Notes under the pieces: generated by a model
What the model saw: the letters and a program-made list of their open reading frames with translations, nothing else
Database searches by the model: none
Told to the model about the DNA's origin: nothing
Translations under genes and position numbers: made by a program
Part shown: positions 9,226-19,249 of the stretch, piece after piece
Position numbering within the stretch: the stretch's first letter is position 1
Layout of the letters: every line of letters starts with the position of its first letter
DNA from: Flavobacterium sp. TR2
GTDB taxonomy: Bacteria; Bacteroidota; Bacteroidia; Flavobacteriales; Flavobacteriaceae
Direction of reading: 5' to 3'
Assembly (NCBI RefSeq): GCF_025252405.1
Contig: NZ_CP104307.1
Location: 1,240,001-1,304,000, forward strand
DNA length: 64,000 bases

Positions 9226-11109
9226 TTATTGAGCTAAAAATATATAGGAAACAATTGCGCAAAGTCCTAAAACAAAAACAAATAGATACAATCCTATACT
9301 TCCGGTTTGTAATTTTTTTCCTTGGAAAGCAATTTCGTTTGCTATTTTACCTAATCCAAAAACAAGAGCAGATAATCCTGTCTCGATATAGTCTCTAAAG
9401 AATTTAGATAAACTATTTACTGGCTTAACAAATACTGCATCGTAAACTTCGTCTACATAATATTTGTTGTATAACACTTTGCTTAAACCTGTAATGTTTT
9501 CGTCAGCTTCTGGAACATTATCTTGTTTAAAGTATTTAACGTAAGCAATTAAAATTCCAAGTAATCCGCCTAAAACTGCAACCCCCATTAAAGTATATTC
9601 AGTTGTGCCTAAATGGTGTTCTTCGCCTGCTACTTTTGTGAAAAGAGGAGCTAAGTAGTGATTTAACCAGCTGTTTCCAGGCAAACTAATTAATCCGCCA
9701 AAAGTTGCTAAAATAGCTAAGATGATTAATGGAATAGTAATTAATGAACCGCTTTCGTGCAAGTGATGTTTTTGTTCTTCTGTTCCTCTAAATTCTTTAA
9801 AGAAAGTCAAGAACATTAAACGGAACATATAGAAAGCTGTCATGATTGAAGCAACTGATCCAACAACATATAATGGAATACTGTGGTGGAAAGCTGTCAA
9901 TAAAATTTCATCTTTAGAAAAGAATCCTGAGAAGAACGGTACTCCAGAAATTGCCAATGAAGAAATTAGCATTGTCCAGAACGTGATTGGCATTGCTTTA
10001 CGCAAACCTCCCATATTACGCATATCTTGCTCTCCATGTAATCCGTGAATTACAGATCCAGAACCTAAGAATAAACAAGCTTTGAAAAAAGCATGAGTAA
10101 TTACGTGAAAAACAGCTACTTCATAAGCTCCAAATCCTAATGCTAAAAACATTAAACCTAATTGAGAAACCGTAGAGTAAGCCAATACTTTTTTGATATC
10201 AGTTTGAACTAATCCAATTGTAGCGGCAACTAATGAAGTGATAGCTCCAATAATAGCAATTACGCTTTGAACATCTTTTGCAAGGTCAAAAACAAAATTT
10301 AATCTTGTAACCATAAAGATACCTGCAGTTACCATCGTAGCAGCATGGATTAATGCAGAAACTGGAGTTGGTCCAGCCATCGCATCAGGTAACCAAGTGT
10401 ATAACGGAATTTGGGCAGATTTACCACAAGCTCCAATAAATAAGCATAATGCAACTAAAGAAAGTAGAGATGAATCTAAATTAGAAGCTCCAGCAATTGC
10501 AGTTTTTAAAGTTGCATAGTCCAATGTTGAGAACATCGATCCGATGATGAACATTCCGATTAATAAACCTAAATCTCCAATTCTGTTCATGATGAAAGCT
10601 TTTTTTGCAGCATCATTGTAATCTTGGTTTTTATGCCAAAATCCAATTAATAGGTAAGAACAAAGTCCAACACCTTCCCATCCGATGAAAAGAACTAATA
10701 AATTGCTTCCAATTACAAGCGTAATCATAAAGAATACGAATAGATTTAAATAAGCAAAAAATTTGTGCATATTCTCATCATCATGCATATAACTGATAGA
10801 ATATAAGTGAATTAAAGATCCGATTCCAGTTACGAAAAGCAACCAAAGAACAGATAATTGATCTAATAAAAATCCGAGGTTGATTTTTAAGTTGCTAATT
10901 TGAATCCAATCAAATAATGTAACTTCAATTCCTTTTCCAGTTGAAGTTATTTGATTAAAAAGTAAAAGAGAAACTACAAAAGAAATTGCTACGGCAATAG
11001 TTCCGATTGCACCAGAAACTGTTTTTCCTAAGCTTTTTCCAAAAAAGACATTTACTAGAAAACCTAGTAAAGGAGTTAAAACTAAAATTAAAGCTAAATT
11101 GGTATCCAT
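9226..11109 (-). CDS. nuoL: NADH-quinone oxidoreductase subunit L
   Basis: 627 residues, the largest antiporter-like subunit. The N-terminal part has the WEGVGLCSYLLIGFW motif and the proton-channel motif PLYTWLPDAMAGPTPVSALI; the central DIKKVLAYSTVSQLGLM segment is also present. The C-terminal portion (residues about 530-627) corresponds to the long lateral helix and final TM anchor that clamp the membrane arm. Follows nuoK by 6 bases. Confidence 0.97.
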   Translation of the reverse strand: MDTNLALILVLTPLLGFLVNVFFGKSLGKTVSGAIGTIAVAISFVVSLLLFNQITSTGKGIEVTLFDWIQISNLKINLGFLLDQLSVLWLLFVTGIGSLIHLYSISYMHDDENMHKFFAYLNLFVFFMITLVIGSNLLVLFIGWEGVGLCSYLLIGFWHKNQDYNDAAKKAFIMNRIGDLGLLIGMFIIGSMFSTLDYATLKTAIAGASNLDSSLLSLVALCLFIGACGKSAQIPLYTWLPDAMAGPTPVSALIHAATMVTAGIFMVTRLNFVFDLAKDVQSVIAIIGAITSLVAATIGLVQTDIKKVLAYSTVSQLGLMFLALGFGAYEVAVFHVITHAFFKACLFLGSGSVIHGLHGEQDMRNMGGLRKAMPITFWTMLISSLAISGVPFFSGFFSKDEILLTAFHHSIPLYVVGSVASIMTAFYMFRLMFLTFFKEFRGTEEQKHHLHESGSLITIPLIILAILATFGGLISLPGNSWLNHYLAPLFTKVAGEEHHLGTTEYTLMGVAVLGGLLGILIAYVKYFKQDNVPEADENITGLSKVLYNKYYVDEVYDAVFVKPVNSLSKFFRDYIETGLSALVFGLGKIANEIAFQGKKLQTGSIGLYLFVFVLGLCAIVSYIFLAQ

Positions 11110-11115
11110 TTCTGA

Positions 11116-11436
11116 TTATCCTTTTAAATTTTTTAAATTATCGATACTGATTGATCCGATATTTCTAAAGATAGAAACTAAAATGGCCAATCCTACCGCA
11201 ACTTCGGCTGCAGCAACCGCCATCGAGAAGAACACAAAAACTTGTCCTTGCGCATCTTGATGATAAGTTGAAAAAGCAACAAATAAAAGGTTTACCGCAT
11301 TCAACATAATTTCGATAGACATGAAAACGATAATAGCATTTCGTCTGTACAATACACCAAAAATACCAATACAGAAAAGTACAACACTCAAAAAGATGTA
11401 GTTTTCAATACCTATTTGATTTAATATATTACCCAT
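11116..11436 (-). CDS. nuoK: NADH-quinone oxidoreductase subunit K
   Basis: 106 residues, three TM helices. Proton-channel component next to NuoJ. The two conserved Glu residues are seen in [11 protein letters not shown] (TM2) and [11 protein letters not shown] (TM3 region). Its ATG overlaps the last base of the nuoJ stop codon (11436), suggesting translational coupling. Confidence 0.96.
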   Translation of the reverse strand: MGNILNQIGIENYIFLSVVLFCIGIFGVLYRRNAIIVFMSIEIMLNAVNLLFVAFSTYHQDAQGQVFVFFSMAVAAAEVAVGLAILVSIFRNIGSISIDNLKNLKG

Positions 11437-11975
11437 TATTTATTTAATTTTTCTTTTTTAGACAATAGAACTGTTCCAATCATAGCAACCAAAAGCAAGA
11501 TCGAAGCAAATTCAAAAGGAACCATATATTCGTCCAATAAGATTTTACCTAAAACTTTAATTGATTGGAAATCTTCTCCAGTAGAATCGTATTCACCAAC
11601 GATTGGTTTCGAATTAATAAAGATTGCAATTAAAACAATCAATATTAAACAGAAAGAAACAATTGCGCCTAAACGTGTAATTCTAGGACGGTGAACTTCT
11701 CGCTGTTCGTTCAGGTTCATCAACATGATAGTAAACAGGAACAGAATCATAATAGCTCCGGAGTAGACTATTATATGTACAACAGCTAAGAATTGAGAAT
11801 TTAATAGTAAATAATGACCAGCAATAGAAAAGAAACAAATCACTAAGTAAATAGCCGAGTGAATTGGGTTTCTGCTGAAAATAGTCAAGAAAGCAGTAAT
11901 AACGGTAATAAACGCTAAAAAGCAAAAGATAACTTGAATAGTTGTTGCGTGCGCAAAATCAGGAATATGTATCAT
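11436..11975 (-). CDS. nuoJ: NADH-quinone oxidoreductase subunit J
   Basis: 179 residues, five predicted TM helices. Family signature [20 protein letters not shown] and the conserved [12 protein letters not shown] helix (pi-bulge TM3) are present. Its start is immediately after the nuoI stop; its stop overlaps nuoK by one base. Confidence 0.96.
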   Translation of the reverse strand: MIHIPDFAHATTIQVIFCFLAFITVITAFLTIFSRNPIHSAIYLVICFFSIAGHYLLLNSQFLAVVHIIVYSGAIMILFLFTIMLMNLNEQREVHRPRITRLGAIVSFCLILIVLIAIFINSKPIVGEYDSTGEDFQSIKVLGKILLDEYMVPFEFASILLLVAMIGTVLLSKKEKLNK

Positions 11976-12521
11976 TTAGTTCGCGTTTTTAAGTTGAGCA
12001 TTTTTCAAAGCCATTTCTAAAGGCATTACTAATTTATCTTTCCCGAAAATGAAATCTTCTCTATTGTAGTTAGCAGGAACCAATACTTTAGATTCTGTTA
12101 AGTAAATAGCGTCTTTTGGACAAGCTTCTTCACATAAACCACAGAAAATGCAACGAAGCATATTGATTTCGTAGATTTCTGCATATTTTTCTTCTCTATA
12201 TAAGTGTTTTTCATCAGGCTTACGTTCTGCAGCTTTCATAGTGATCGCTTCAGCAGGACATGATAATGCGCATAATCCGCAAGCAGTGCAATTTTCACGG
12301 CCTTGCTCATCGCGCTTCAGCATATGTTGGCCACGGTAAACTGGACTCATTTCACGAACCTGTTCTGGGTAATGAATGGTAACTTTTTTTCTGAAAAGGT
12401 GTTTTACAGTAATAAATAAACCTTTTACAATCGCCACAAGATACAATCGCTCAACAAAAGACATCTCCTTATTTGAGACCACCTTTTTTCTACCCGATAA
12501 TGATATAGTTTCTATTGACAT
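11976..12521 (-). CDS. nuoI: NADH-quinone oxidoreductase subunit I (two 4Fe-4S ferredoxin)
   Basis: 181 residues. Two 4Fe-4S motifs, CTACGLCALSCP and CIFCGLCEEACP, bind clusters N6a and N6b, passing electrons towards NuoB. An N-terminal amphipathic helix (RLYLVAIVKGLFITVKHLF) docks it on the membrane arm. It sits between nuoH (86-base gap) and nuoJ. Confidence 0.97.
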   Translation of the reverse strand: MSIETISLSGRKKVVSNKEMSFVERLYLVAIVKGLFITVKHLFRKKVTIHYPEQVREMSPVYRGQHMLKRDEQGRENCTACGLCALSCPAEAITMKAAERKPDEKHLYREEKYAEIYEINMLRCIFCGLCEEACPKDAIYLTESKVLVPANYNREDFIFGKDKLVMPLEMALKNAQLKNAN

Positions 12522-12607
12522 TTTTACTAGTATAGTTTATGATTTACAATTTGAAATGGATCAAATTCAAAATCTATTTTGTTTTTATTTGAAGCTTGTT
12601 ACGGTTC

Positions 12608-13660
12608 TTAAAATCCTAAAGCTGCTGCAATATCGTGTCTTAAAATAACAACACCCGTAATCATGATATTAATGATTGAAAGCGGAATTAAAATTCTCCA
12701 GCCCAAGTTCATTAATTGGTCATATCTAAATCTTGGAATTGTCCAACGTACCCACATATAAAAGAATATGAAGAAACATATTTTTACAAACAGAGCCGCA
12801 ATTCCTAATAAATTAGCTGTATTTACACCAACATTTTCTACCATCCATTGCATTCCAGGATAGTTGTATCCGCCAAAGAATAAAACAGAAATGATAGTAG
12901 AAGAGATAAACATACTCGCATATTCAGCAAATAAATAGAATCCCATTTTCATTGACGAATATTCTGTATGATAACCTCCAATTAATTCATTCTCACATTC
13001 TGCTAAGTCAAAAGGAGTTCTGTTTGTTTCTGCAAATGAACAGATTAAGAAAATTAAGAATGATAAAGGCTGATAAAAAACATTCCAGTTCATTCCTTGC
13101 TGCTGTAATGAGATTTCTTTTAAGCTCATTGTCCCGGTCATCATCAATAAAGCAATTATCGATAATCCCATAGCAACCTCGTAAGAAACCATTTGAGAAG
13201 CGGCACGAATAGCTCCCATCAAAGAGAATTTATTGTTAGATGCCCATCCACCAATCATGATGCCGTAAACTCCAACAGAAAGAACTCCAAAAATGTATAA
13301 TAAAGCAATATTTACATCGGTAGCCTGAAGAATGATGTCTCTTCCAAAAAGATGCAAGCGATCTCCCCACGGAATTACAGCACTAGTCATCAAAGCTGTA
13401 CTCATTGCAATTGCAGGACCTACAACAAATAAAAATCTATTTGGCGTATTCGGGAAAAACTCTTCTTTAGAGAATAATTTCATACCATCTGCAAGCGGTT
13501 GTAATAAACCTCCCCATCCGGCACGGTTTGGTCCAACACGATCTTGCAAGAAAGCAGCAACTTTACGTTCTGCCCATGTAGAATACATTGCCATAATCAT
13601 TGTTACCGCAAAAACGACAACAATAACAACACTCTTTTCTATAATAAATGCACTTTCCAT
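12608..13660 (-). CDS. nuoH: NADH-quinone oxidoreductase subunit H
   Basis: 350 residues, eight predicted TM helices. Forms the quinone chamber with NuoB and NuoD. Conserved loops are visible: STWAERKVAAFLQDRVGPNRAG (start), ADGMKLFSKEEF, and the acidic loop FAETNRTPFDLAECENELIGGY. Begins 6 bases after the nuoG stop. Confidence 0.97.
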   Translation of the reverse strand: MESAFIIEKSVVIVVVFAVTMIMAMYSTWAERKVAAFLQDRVGPNRAGWGGLLQPLADGMKLFSKEEFFPNTPNRFLFVVGPAIAMSTALMTSAVIPWGDRLHLFGRDIILQATDVNIALLYIFGVLSVGVYGIMIGGWASNNKFSLMGAIRAASQMVSYEVAMGLSIIALLMMTGTMSLKEISLQQQGMNWNVFYQPLSFLIFLICSFAETNRTPFDLAECENELIGGYHTEYSSMKMGFYLFAEYASMFISSTIISVLFFGGYNYPGMQWMVENVGVNTANLLGIAALFVKICFFIFFYMWVRWTIPRFRYDQLMNLGWRILIPLSIINIMITGVVILRHDIAAALGF

Positions 13661-13666
13661 TTCTTA

Positions 13667-14695
13667 CTATTTTTGATCTTTATCAGTTAATGGAATTGCC
13701 GCCATACTAATCTTTTTACGGTCTATATCTCTACCTAAAAGAATGTTCTTCTCTGTATCGATTTGAACTTTCTCTAATTTTTGAGTGTAATTGTTTTGGT
13801 TGATTACAGAGTCTTTTTCAAATTCTCTTGGTCCTTCAATTACCCAGTCATTTACATCTTTGTGATCAAAACGACAGCTGTTGCAAATGAATTCTTCAAC
13901 TTCATGGTACTCGTCTTTACGACCCGTTACACGTTGAATTTCTCCACCAAACATCCAAACTGTAGTTTTACCGCAACATCCAGGAGTTGTACATTCTCTG
14001 TGTGCGTTATAAGGTTTGTTAAACCAAACTCTTGATTTAAAACGGAAAGTTTTATCTGTTAAAGCTCCAACTGGACATACATCAATCATATTTCCAGAGA
14101 ACTCATTATCGATAGCTTTAGAAATACCAGTAGAAATATTAGCGTGGTCACCACGATCTAATACACCGTGAACTCTATTGTCTGTCAATTGATCTGCAAC
14201 TTGCACACATCTCTGGCATAAGATGCAACGGTTCATATGAAGTTGAATATTTGGACCAATATCTTCTGGTTCAAATGTTCTTTTCTCTTCAATGTAACGT
14301 GATTTCGGATTTCCGTGCTCAAAACTTAAATTCTGTAAGTCACATTCTCCAGCTTGATCGCAAATAGGGCAATCTAGAGGGTGATTGATTAATAAAAATT
14401 CTGTTACAGATTTACGGGCTTCAGTTACTCTTGCAGACGATTTACTGTTTACTTCCATACCATCCATACATCCTGTTACACAAGATGCCATTAATTTTGG
14501 CATTGGTCGTGGGTCAGCTTCACTACCTTTAGAAACTTCAACTAAACAACAACGGCATTTACCACCGCTGCCTTTTAATTTTGAGTAATAGCACATGGCT
14601 GGCGGTACCAAATCTCCACCAATCATACGTGCAGCCTGCAGGATCGTTGTTCCTGGTTCTACGTCTATACTTTGACCGTCTATGGTTACTTTCAT
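13667..14695 (-). CDS. nuoG: NADH-quinone oxidoreductase subunit G, short form without the molybdopterin domain
   Basis: 342 residues, versus about 680-900 in canonical NuoG. The N-terminal 2Fe-2S domain (CYYSKLKGSGGKCRCC), the His/Cys cluster segment HPLDCPICDQAGECDLQ and the 4Fe-4S ferredoxin-like part (CILCQRCVQ, DVCPVGALTDKTFR) are present. After an extra Cys-containing segment (CTTPGCCGKT, then EFICNSCRFDH) the protein ends; the large oxidoreductase-like C-terminal domain is missing. The same short form is what I expect in flavobacteria, so this is lineage-specific rather than damage: the reading frame ends cleanly and nuoH follows at 6 bases. Confidence 0.93.
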   Translation of the reverse strand: MKVTIDGQSIDVEPGTTILQAARMIGGDLVPPAMCYYSKLKGSGGKCRCCLVEVSKGSEADPRPMPKLMASCVTGCMDGMEVNSKSSARVTEARKSVTEFLLINHPLDCPICDQAGECDLQNLSFEHGNPKSRYIEEKRTFEPEDIGPNIQLHMNRCILCQRCVQVADQLTDNRVHGVLDRGDHANISTGISKAIDNEFSGNMIDVCPVGALTDKTFRFKSRVWFNKPYNAHRECTTPGCCGKTTVWMFGGEIQRVTGRKDEYHEVEEFICNSCRFDHKDVNDWVIEGPREFEKDSVINQNNYTQKLEKVQIDTEKNILLGRDIDRKKISMAAIPLTDKDQK

Positions 14696-14714
14696 CTCTT
14701 TCTTTTGTTTTTTT

Positions 14715-14775
14715 AGTTTCAGGTTTCAGGTTTCAGGTTTTCACTTGAAACTAAAAAAACTTGAAACTTTAAACT
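14715..14775. repeat. Mirrored heptamer element between nuoG and nuoF
   Basis: Three exact GTTTCAG heptamers (14716-14736) and a GTTTTCA, followed by inverted CTTGAAA units at 14744 and 14760. The arms are near reverse complements and can fold into a stem in the polycistronic mRNA. Confidence 0.8.
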
Positions 14776-14778
14776 ATT

Positions 14779-16146
14779 TTATACTGTTTGTTTGCCTACT
14801 AAATGCTTAACTTGTGAGAAAGGCTCGGCAACAAAGTGATCTCTATTTTTAATTTTTTCTGGGAAACGAACGTGATATTCGAACTCATCTCTAAAGTGAC
14901 GAATCGCTGCAGCTACTGGCCAAGAAGCGGCGTCACCAAGCGGACAAATTGTGTTTCCTTCAATTTTACTTTGAATGCTCCACAATAATTCGATATCTTC
15001 TTCACGGCCTTGACCGTTTTCAATTCTCCATAAGATTTTTTCTAACCATCCAGTTCCTTCACGGCAAGGTGTACATTGTCCGCATGACTCATGGTGGTAA
15101 AAACGAGCAAAGTTCCAAGTGTTTCTAACGACACAAGCAGTATCATTATAAACAATAAATCCTCCAGAACCCAACATAGATCCAGTAGCAAAACCACCGT
15201 CACTTAAAGATTCGTAAGTCATTAAACGATCTTCTCCATTTGCTGTTTTGAAAATCAATTCAGCAGGCAAGATTGGCACAGAAGAACCTCCTGGCACAAA
15301 TGCTTTTAATGGACGACTTGAAGACATTCCTCCTAAATATTCATCAGAATTCATGAATTCATCTACGCTTAAACCTAATTCAATTTCGTAAACACCAGGA
15401 TTTTTGATGTGTCCTGAAGCAGAAATTAATTTAGTTCCAGTAGAACGTCCAATACCAATTTTAGCATAATCATCTCCAGAATTGTTTACAATCCAAGGCA
15501 CAGTCGCAATTGTTTCAACATTGTTTACTACCGTTGGATTTGCCCAAAGGCCAGAAACCGCTGGGAAAGGTGGTTTAATACGAGGATTTCCTCTTTTACC
15601 TTCCAATGATTCGATCAATGCTGTTTCTTCTCCACAGATATAAGCTCCAGCTCCACAGTGTACGTGAAGTTCAAGATCATAACCTGTTCCTAATATATTT
15701 TTTCCTAACCATCCGGCAGCTTTTGCTTCGGCGATTGCTCTTTCTAAAATTTTGAAAACCCACATATATTCTCCACGAATGTAGATATAAGATAGGTTAG
15801 CGCCCAAAGCGTAGCTTGAAGTAATCATTCCTTCGATTAATAAGTGAGGAATATATTCCATCAAAAATCTATCTTTGAATGTTCCAGGCTCAGATTCGTC
15901 GGCGTTACAAACTAAGTGTCTTGGTCTTCCTGATTTTTTGTCAATAAAGCTCCATTTCATTCCGGCAGGGAAACCTGCACCACCACGGCCACGCAACCCT
16001 GATTTTTTTACTTCTTCAGTAACTTCGTCTGGAGTAAGTGTTTTTAAAGCTTTTTCTACAGAAGCATAACCGCCATTTTGGCGATAAACTTCGTAGGTTT
16101 TAATTCCAGGAATATTGATCTTATCTAATAATATTTTTTGTGACAT
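14779..16146 (-). CDS. nuoF: NADH-quinone oxidoreductase subunit F (NADH-binding)
   Basis: 455 residues. Site of NADH oxidation. The Gly-rich NADH/FMN segments RGRGGAGFPAGMKWSF and GAYICGEETALIESLEG, and the 4Fe-4S site ESCGQCTPCREGTGW are intact. Starts directly after nuoE (1-base gap). A heptamer repeat element separates it from nuoG. Confidence 0.97.
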   Translation of the reverse strand: MSQKILLDKINIPGIKTYEVYRQNGGYASVEKALKTLTPDEVTEEVKKSGLRGRGGAGFPAGMKWSFIDKKSGRPRHLVCNADESEPGTFKDRFLMEYIPHLLIEGMITSSYALGANLSYIYIRGEYMWVFKILERAIAEAKAAGWLGKNILGTGYDLELHVHCGAGAYICGEETALIESLEGKRGNPRIKPPFPAVSGLWANPTVVNNVETIATVPWIVNNSGDDYAKIGIGRSTGTKLISASGHIKNPGVYEIELGLSVDEFMNSDEYLGGMSSSRPLKAFVPGGSSVPILPAELIFKTANGEDRLMTYESLSDGGFATGSMLGSGGFIVYNDTACVVRNTWNFARFYHHESCGQCTPCREGTGWLEKILWRIENGQGREEDIELLWSIQSKIEGNTICPLGDAASWPVAAAIRHFRDEFEYHVRFPEKIKNRDHFVAEPFSQVKHLVGKQTV

Positions 16147-16147
16147 C

Positions 16148-16678
16148 TTATTTATCGTGTAATATTATTTTATCATCTCTACAATCAGCAATGATCTGAT
16201 CGATTTTCTCTTCTGTCAGCTTTTCTTTGTAGAAATCTCCCAACTGCATCATCGGAGCATATCCGCAAGCGCCTAAACATTCTACACCAGCAATAGTAAA
16301 CATTCCGTCTGGAGTTGTTTCACCCATTTTGATGCCTAATTTCTCAGAAGTATAATCCATTAAATCTTCGGCACCACGTAAGCAGCAGCAAGAAGTCTGG
16401 CAGAACTCAAACATATACTTGCCAATTGGCTTCTGGTTGAACATGGTATAGAAAGTAACCACTTCATAAACTTCGATTGGTTTTATCTGAAGAATTTCGG
16501 CAACTTTATCTTGCAGTTCAATACTAAGCCAGTTGTTATGTGCATCCTGAACTTCGTGCAAAACAGGCAATAAAGCCGATTTTTGTTTGCCCTCAGGATA
16601 ATGACTGATCAATTCATTGATGCGGTTCATCAATGCCTCGGTCATGTTTATTTCTTGTTTGTAATGTTTTCTTTCCAT
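16148..16678 (-). CDS. nuoE: NADH-quinone oxidoreductase subunit E
   Basis: 176 residues from the chosen start. A longer frame starts at 16699, but its first seven residues (MWQNKNK) come from intergenic repeat sequence; MERKHYKQEI is the expected N-terminus. The thioredoxin-like 2Fe-2S fold shows Cys pairs CQTSCCC and CLGACGYAP. It pairs with NuoF at the tip of the peripheral arm. Confidence 0.94.
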   Translation of the reverse strand: MERKHYKQEINMTEALMNRINELISHYPEGKQKSALLPVLHEVQDAHNNWLSIELQDKVAEILQIKPIEVYEVVTFYTMFNQKPIGKYMFEFCQTSCCCLRGAEDLMDYTSEKLGIKMGETTPDGMFTIAGVECLGACGYAPMMQLGDFYKEKLTEEKIDQIIADCRDDKIILHDK

Positions 16679-16692
16679 TTTATTCTTGTTTT

Positions 16693-16751
16693 GCCACAAA
16701 GGCGCAAAGGCACAAATTTTTTAATTCAAATCTTTCCTGATAGCTATCGGG
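16693..16751. repeat. Octamer repeat and GATAGCTATC palindrome between nuoE and nuoD
   Basis: Three 8-nt units GCCACAAA, GGCGCAAA, GGCACAAA (16693-16716) followed by a 16-bp palindrome around GATAGCTATC (16736-16751, one wobble). The octamer block recurs, inverted, at 25283-25303. Confidence 0.7.
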
Positions 16752-16768
16752 AGTAAAATTTAAATTTT

Positions 16769-18007
16769 TTAGGCGTCTAATTCTCCTGCAATTACGTTCA
16801 AACTTGATAGAATGATAATTGCATCAGAAAGCATGGCACCTTTAATCATTTCTGGGAATGCTTGATAATAAATAAAGCAAGGTCTTCTGAAATGTAATCT
16901 ATATGGAGTTCTACTTCCGTCTGTTACTAAATAGAAACCAATTTCTCCATTTCCTCCTTCTACTGGGTGATAGATTTCTGCAACTGGTACAGGAACTTCT
17001 CCCATTACGATCTTAAAGTGATAAATTAAAGATTCCATAGAAGTGTAAACATCTTCTTTTGGAGGAAGGTAGTAATCTGGAACTTCAGCATGGTATTCGT
17101 TTCCTGGAGGCATTTTTTCTAATGCCTGACGAATAATGCTTAAACTTTCCCAAACTTCAGCGTTACGAACACAGAAACGATCGTAAGTATCTCCTGATTT
17201 TCCAACAGGAACAATAAAATCGAAATCTTCGTAAGATGAATAAGGTTGTGCAACACGCACATCGTAATCAACTCCGGCAGCACGTAAGTTTGGACCTGTA
17301 AATCCGTAAGCCATTGCTTTTTCAGCAGTGATTCCGCCCACGTTTACAGTTCTGTCAAGGAAAATTCTATTTCTTTCGAAAAGGTTTTGGAATTCTTGCC
17401 AAACAGGTGGGAATTCTTCAAGGAATTTGTCTAGTTTTTTGAAAACTTCTGGAGACCAGTCTCTTTCAAAACCACCAATTCTTCCCATATTTGTAGTCAA
17501 ACGAGCACCACAAATTTCTTCGTAGATTTCGTAGATTTTTTCTCTAAATTGGAATACGTATAAGAAACCAGTATAAGCACCAGTATCTACACCTAAAATT
17601 CCGTTACATATAATGTGGTCTGTAATACGAGCCAGCTCCATAACGATAACTCTTAAATATTGGGCTCTTTTAGGAACTTCAATACCTAATAATTTTTCTA
17701 CTGTCATCCACCATCCCATATTATTAATAGGAGATGAACAATAGTTCATACGGTCAGTAAGAGGTGTAATTTGATAAAAAGGACGATTTTCGGCAATTTT
17801 TTCGAATGCTCTGTGGATATAGCCAATAGTTGGTTCAGCCTCAAGAATTTTTTCACCATCCATCAGCAGGATATTTTGGAAAATACCGTGTGTTGCAGGG
17901 TGTGTAGGACCTAAATTCAGTACAGAAAGTTCGCTTCCGTCTTCATTTAATCTCTCTTGAATTATTTTAGCATAACGATGCTCTGGTGGTAATAATAGTT
18001 CTGACAT
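16769..18007 (-). CDS. nuoD: NADH-quinone oxidoreductase subunit D
   Basis: 412 residues, related to the large subunit of NiFe hydrogenases. Lines the quinone site: the quinone-binding His motif [14 protein letters not shown] is near the N-terminus, with GYIHRAFEK and the C-terminal [24 protein letters not shown] loop also seen. Separate from NuoC (not fused as in E. coli). 21 bases after nuoC. Confidence 0.97.
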   Translation of the reverse strand: MSELLLPPEHRYAKIIQERLNEDGSELSVLNLGPTHPATHGIFQNILLMDGEKILEAEPTIGYIHRAFEKIAENRPFYQITPLTDRMNYCSSPINNMGWWMTVEKLLGIEVPKRAQYLRVIVMELARITDHIICNGILGVDTGAYTGFLYVFQFREKIYEIYEEICGARLTTNMGRIGGFERDWSPEVFKKLDKFLEEFPPVWQEFQNLFERNRIFLDRTVNVGGITAEKAMAYGFTGPNLRAAGVDYDVRVAQPYSSYEDFDFIVPVGKSGDTYDRFCVRNAEVWESLSIIRQALEKMPPGNEYHAEVPDYYLPPKEDVYTSMESLIYHFKIVMGEVPVPVAEIYHPVEGGNGEIGFYLVTDGSRTPYRLHFRRPCFIYYQAFPEMIKGAMLSDAIIILSSLNVIAGELDA

Positions 18008-18028
18008 TTTATAATGTTGAATTATTTT

Positions 18029-18550
18029 TTAGCAATTTGATGTTGTTCTTCCGAAGAATCTATCATCCTTATCTGTTCTTCCGCTGTCTTCCATTGGAAA
18101 TTCTTTTCGCATTGGGTGAGACTGCATTTCGTCCATATTCAAAATACGTTTCAATTGTGGATGTCCTATAAAGTCTATCCCAAAGAAATCGAACGTTTCT
18201 CTTTCCATCCAATTGGAAGAAAGGAAAATATTTGAAACCGATTTAATTTCTGGTTTTTCGCCGTTTAAGAAAACTTTGATTTTTAGTCTTTTGTTTTCGT
18301 ACCAGTTGTGTAAATGATAAACAACTGCAAACTGGCGTTCTGTTTCGTTATCTGGATAATGAATTCCGCATAAATCTGTTAAGAAATGAAAACGCAATTC
18401 TGGATCGTTTTTAAGGAATAGAATTAAGGCTGTAATTTTATCAGCCGAAGCTTCTAAAGAAAAAATATCTCTTTCTTGCTGAAAGTTAAAAACATCATTG
18501 TTAAATGTTTCTACAAGTTTGTCTTGGATCAGGGTATTTTCTAAGGCCAT
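18029..18550 (-). CDS. nuoC: NADH-quinone oxidoreductase subunit C
   Basis: 173 residues. Structural subunit of the peripheral arm. The family's 30-kDa signature ERETFDFFGIDFIGHPQLKR, then ILNMDEMQSHPMRKEFP, is intact. Follows nuoB by one base. Confidence 0.96.
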   Translation of the reverse strand: MALENTLIQDKLVETFNNDVFNFQQERDIFSLEASADKITALILFLKNDPELRFHFLTDLCGIHYPDNETERQFAVVYHLHNWYENKRLKIKVFLNGEKPEIKSVSNIFLSSNWMERETFDFFGIDFIGHPQLKRILNMDEMQSHPMRKEFPMEDSGRTDKDDRFFGRTTSNC

Positions 18551-18551
18551 C

Positions 18552-19100
18552 TTATGAGATATTATATGAAGCTAATAATTCTTGGTATTCTGGTGAGCTT
18601 CTTCGTCTCACAGATTCGCTTTTTACCAATTCCTGAAGTCTCATAACTCCATCAACAATTTGTTCTGGTCTTGGCGGGCATCCCGGTACATAAACATCAA
18701 CAGGAATTACTTTGTCAATTCCTTGTAGGACAGAATAAGTGTCAAAAACACCTCCTGAAGAAGCGCAAGCTCCAACAGCAATTACCCAACGAGGTTCTGA
18801 CATTTGTTCGTAAACTTGTCTTAAAATAGGAGCCATTTTTTTAGAAATAGTTCCCATAACTAATAGCATATCGGCTTGTCTTGGCGAGAAACTCACACGC
18901 TCAGAACCAAATCGAGCTAAGTCATAGTGAGATGCCATTGTTGCCATGAATTCGATACCACAGCATGAAGTCGCGAAAGGAAGCGGCCATAATGAGTTGG
19001 CTCTTGCTAAACCAACAACATCACTAAGTTTTGTAGCGAAGAAACCTTCACCAGTAACTCCTTCTGGCGGCGCAACCATATTTACTTTTGAATCGCTCAT
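18552..19100 (-). CDS. nuoB: NADH-quinone oxidoreductase subunit B
   Basis: 182 residues. Binds terminal 4Fe-4S cluster N2 next to quinone. Cys motifs ATSCCGIEFMA, VGACASSGG and VPGCPPRPEQ supply the ligands. Separated from nuoA by a 149-base repeat-rich spacer, unusual inside an otherwise tight operon. Confidence 0.97.
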   Translation of the reverse strand: MSDSKVNMVAPPEGVTGEGFFATKLSDVVGLARANSLWPLPFATSCCGIEFMATMASHYDLARFGSERVSFSPRQADMLLVMGTISKKMAPILRQVYEQMSEPRWVIAVGACASSGGVFDTYSVLQGIDKVIPVDVYVPGCPPRPEQIVDGVMRLQELVKSESVRRRSSPEYQELLASYNIS

Positions 19101-19104
19101 TTTA

Positions 19105-19247
19105 TTTTAGATTTCTGATTTTAGATTTTGGATTTTTGTAATCTTAAAAAGTAAAATCAATTTTTTAAATCAGTACTTTAAATTTGAATTCAAATTTTAA
19201 ATCTCAATATTTAGATAAATCTAAAATCTCAGATCTAAAATCTAAAT
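19105..19247. repeat. Mirrored heptamer element between nuoA and nuoB
   Basis: Left arm (about 19105-19140) is built from TTTAGAT-type 7-nt units; right arm (about 19216-19247) from ATCTAAA units. The two arms are inverted copies around an AT-rich middle. It fills the whole nuoB/nuoA gap. Confidence 0.75.
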
Positions 19248-19249
19248 CG

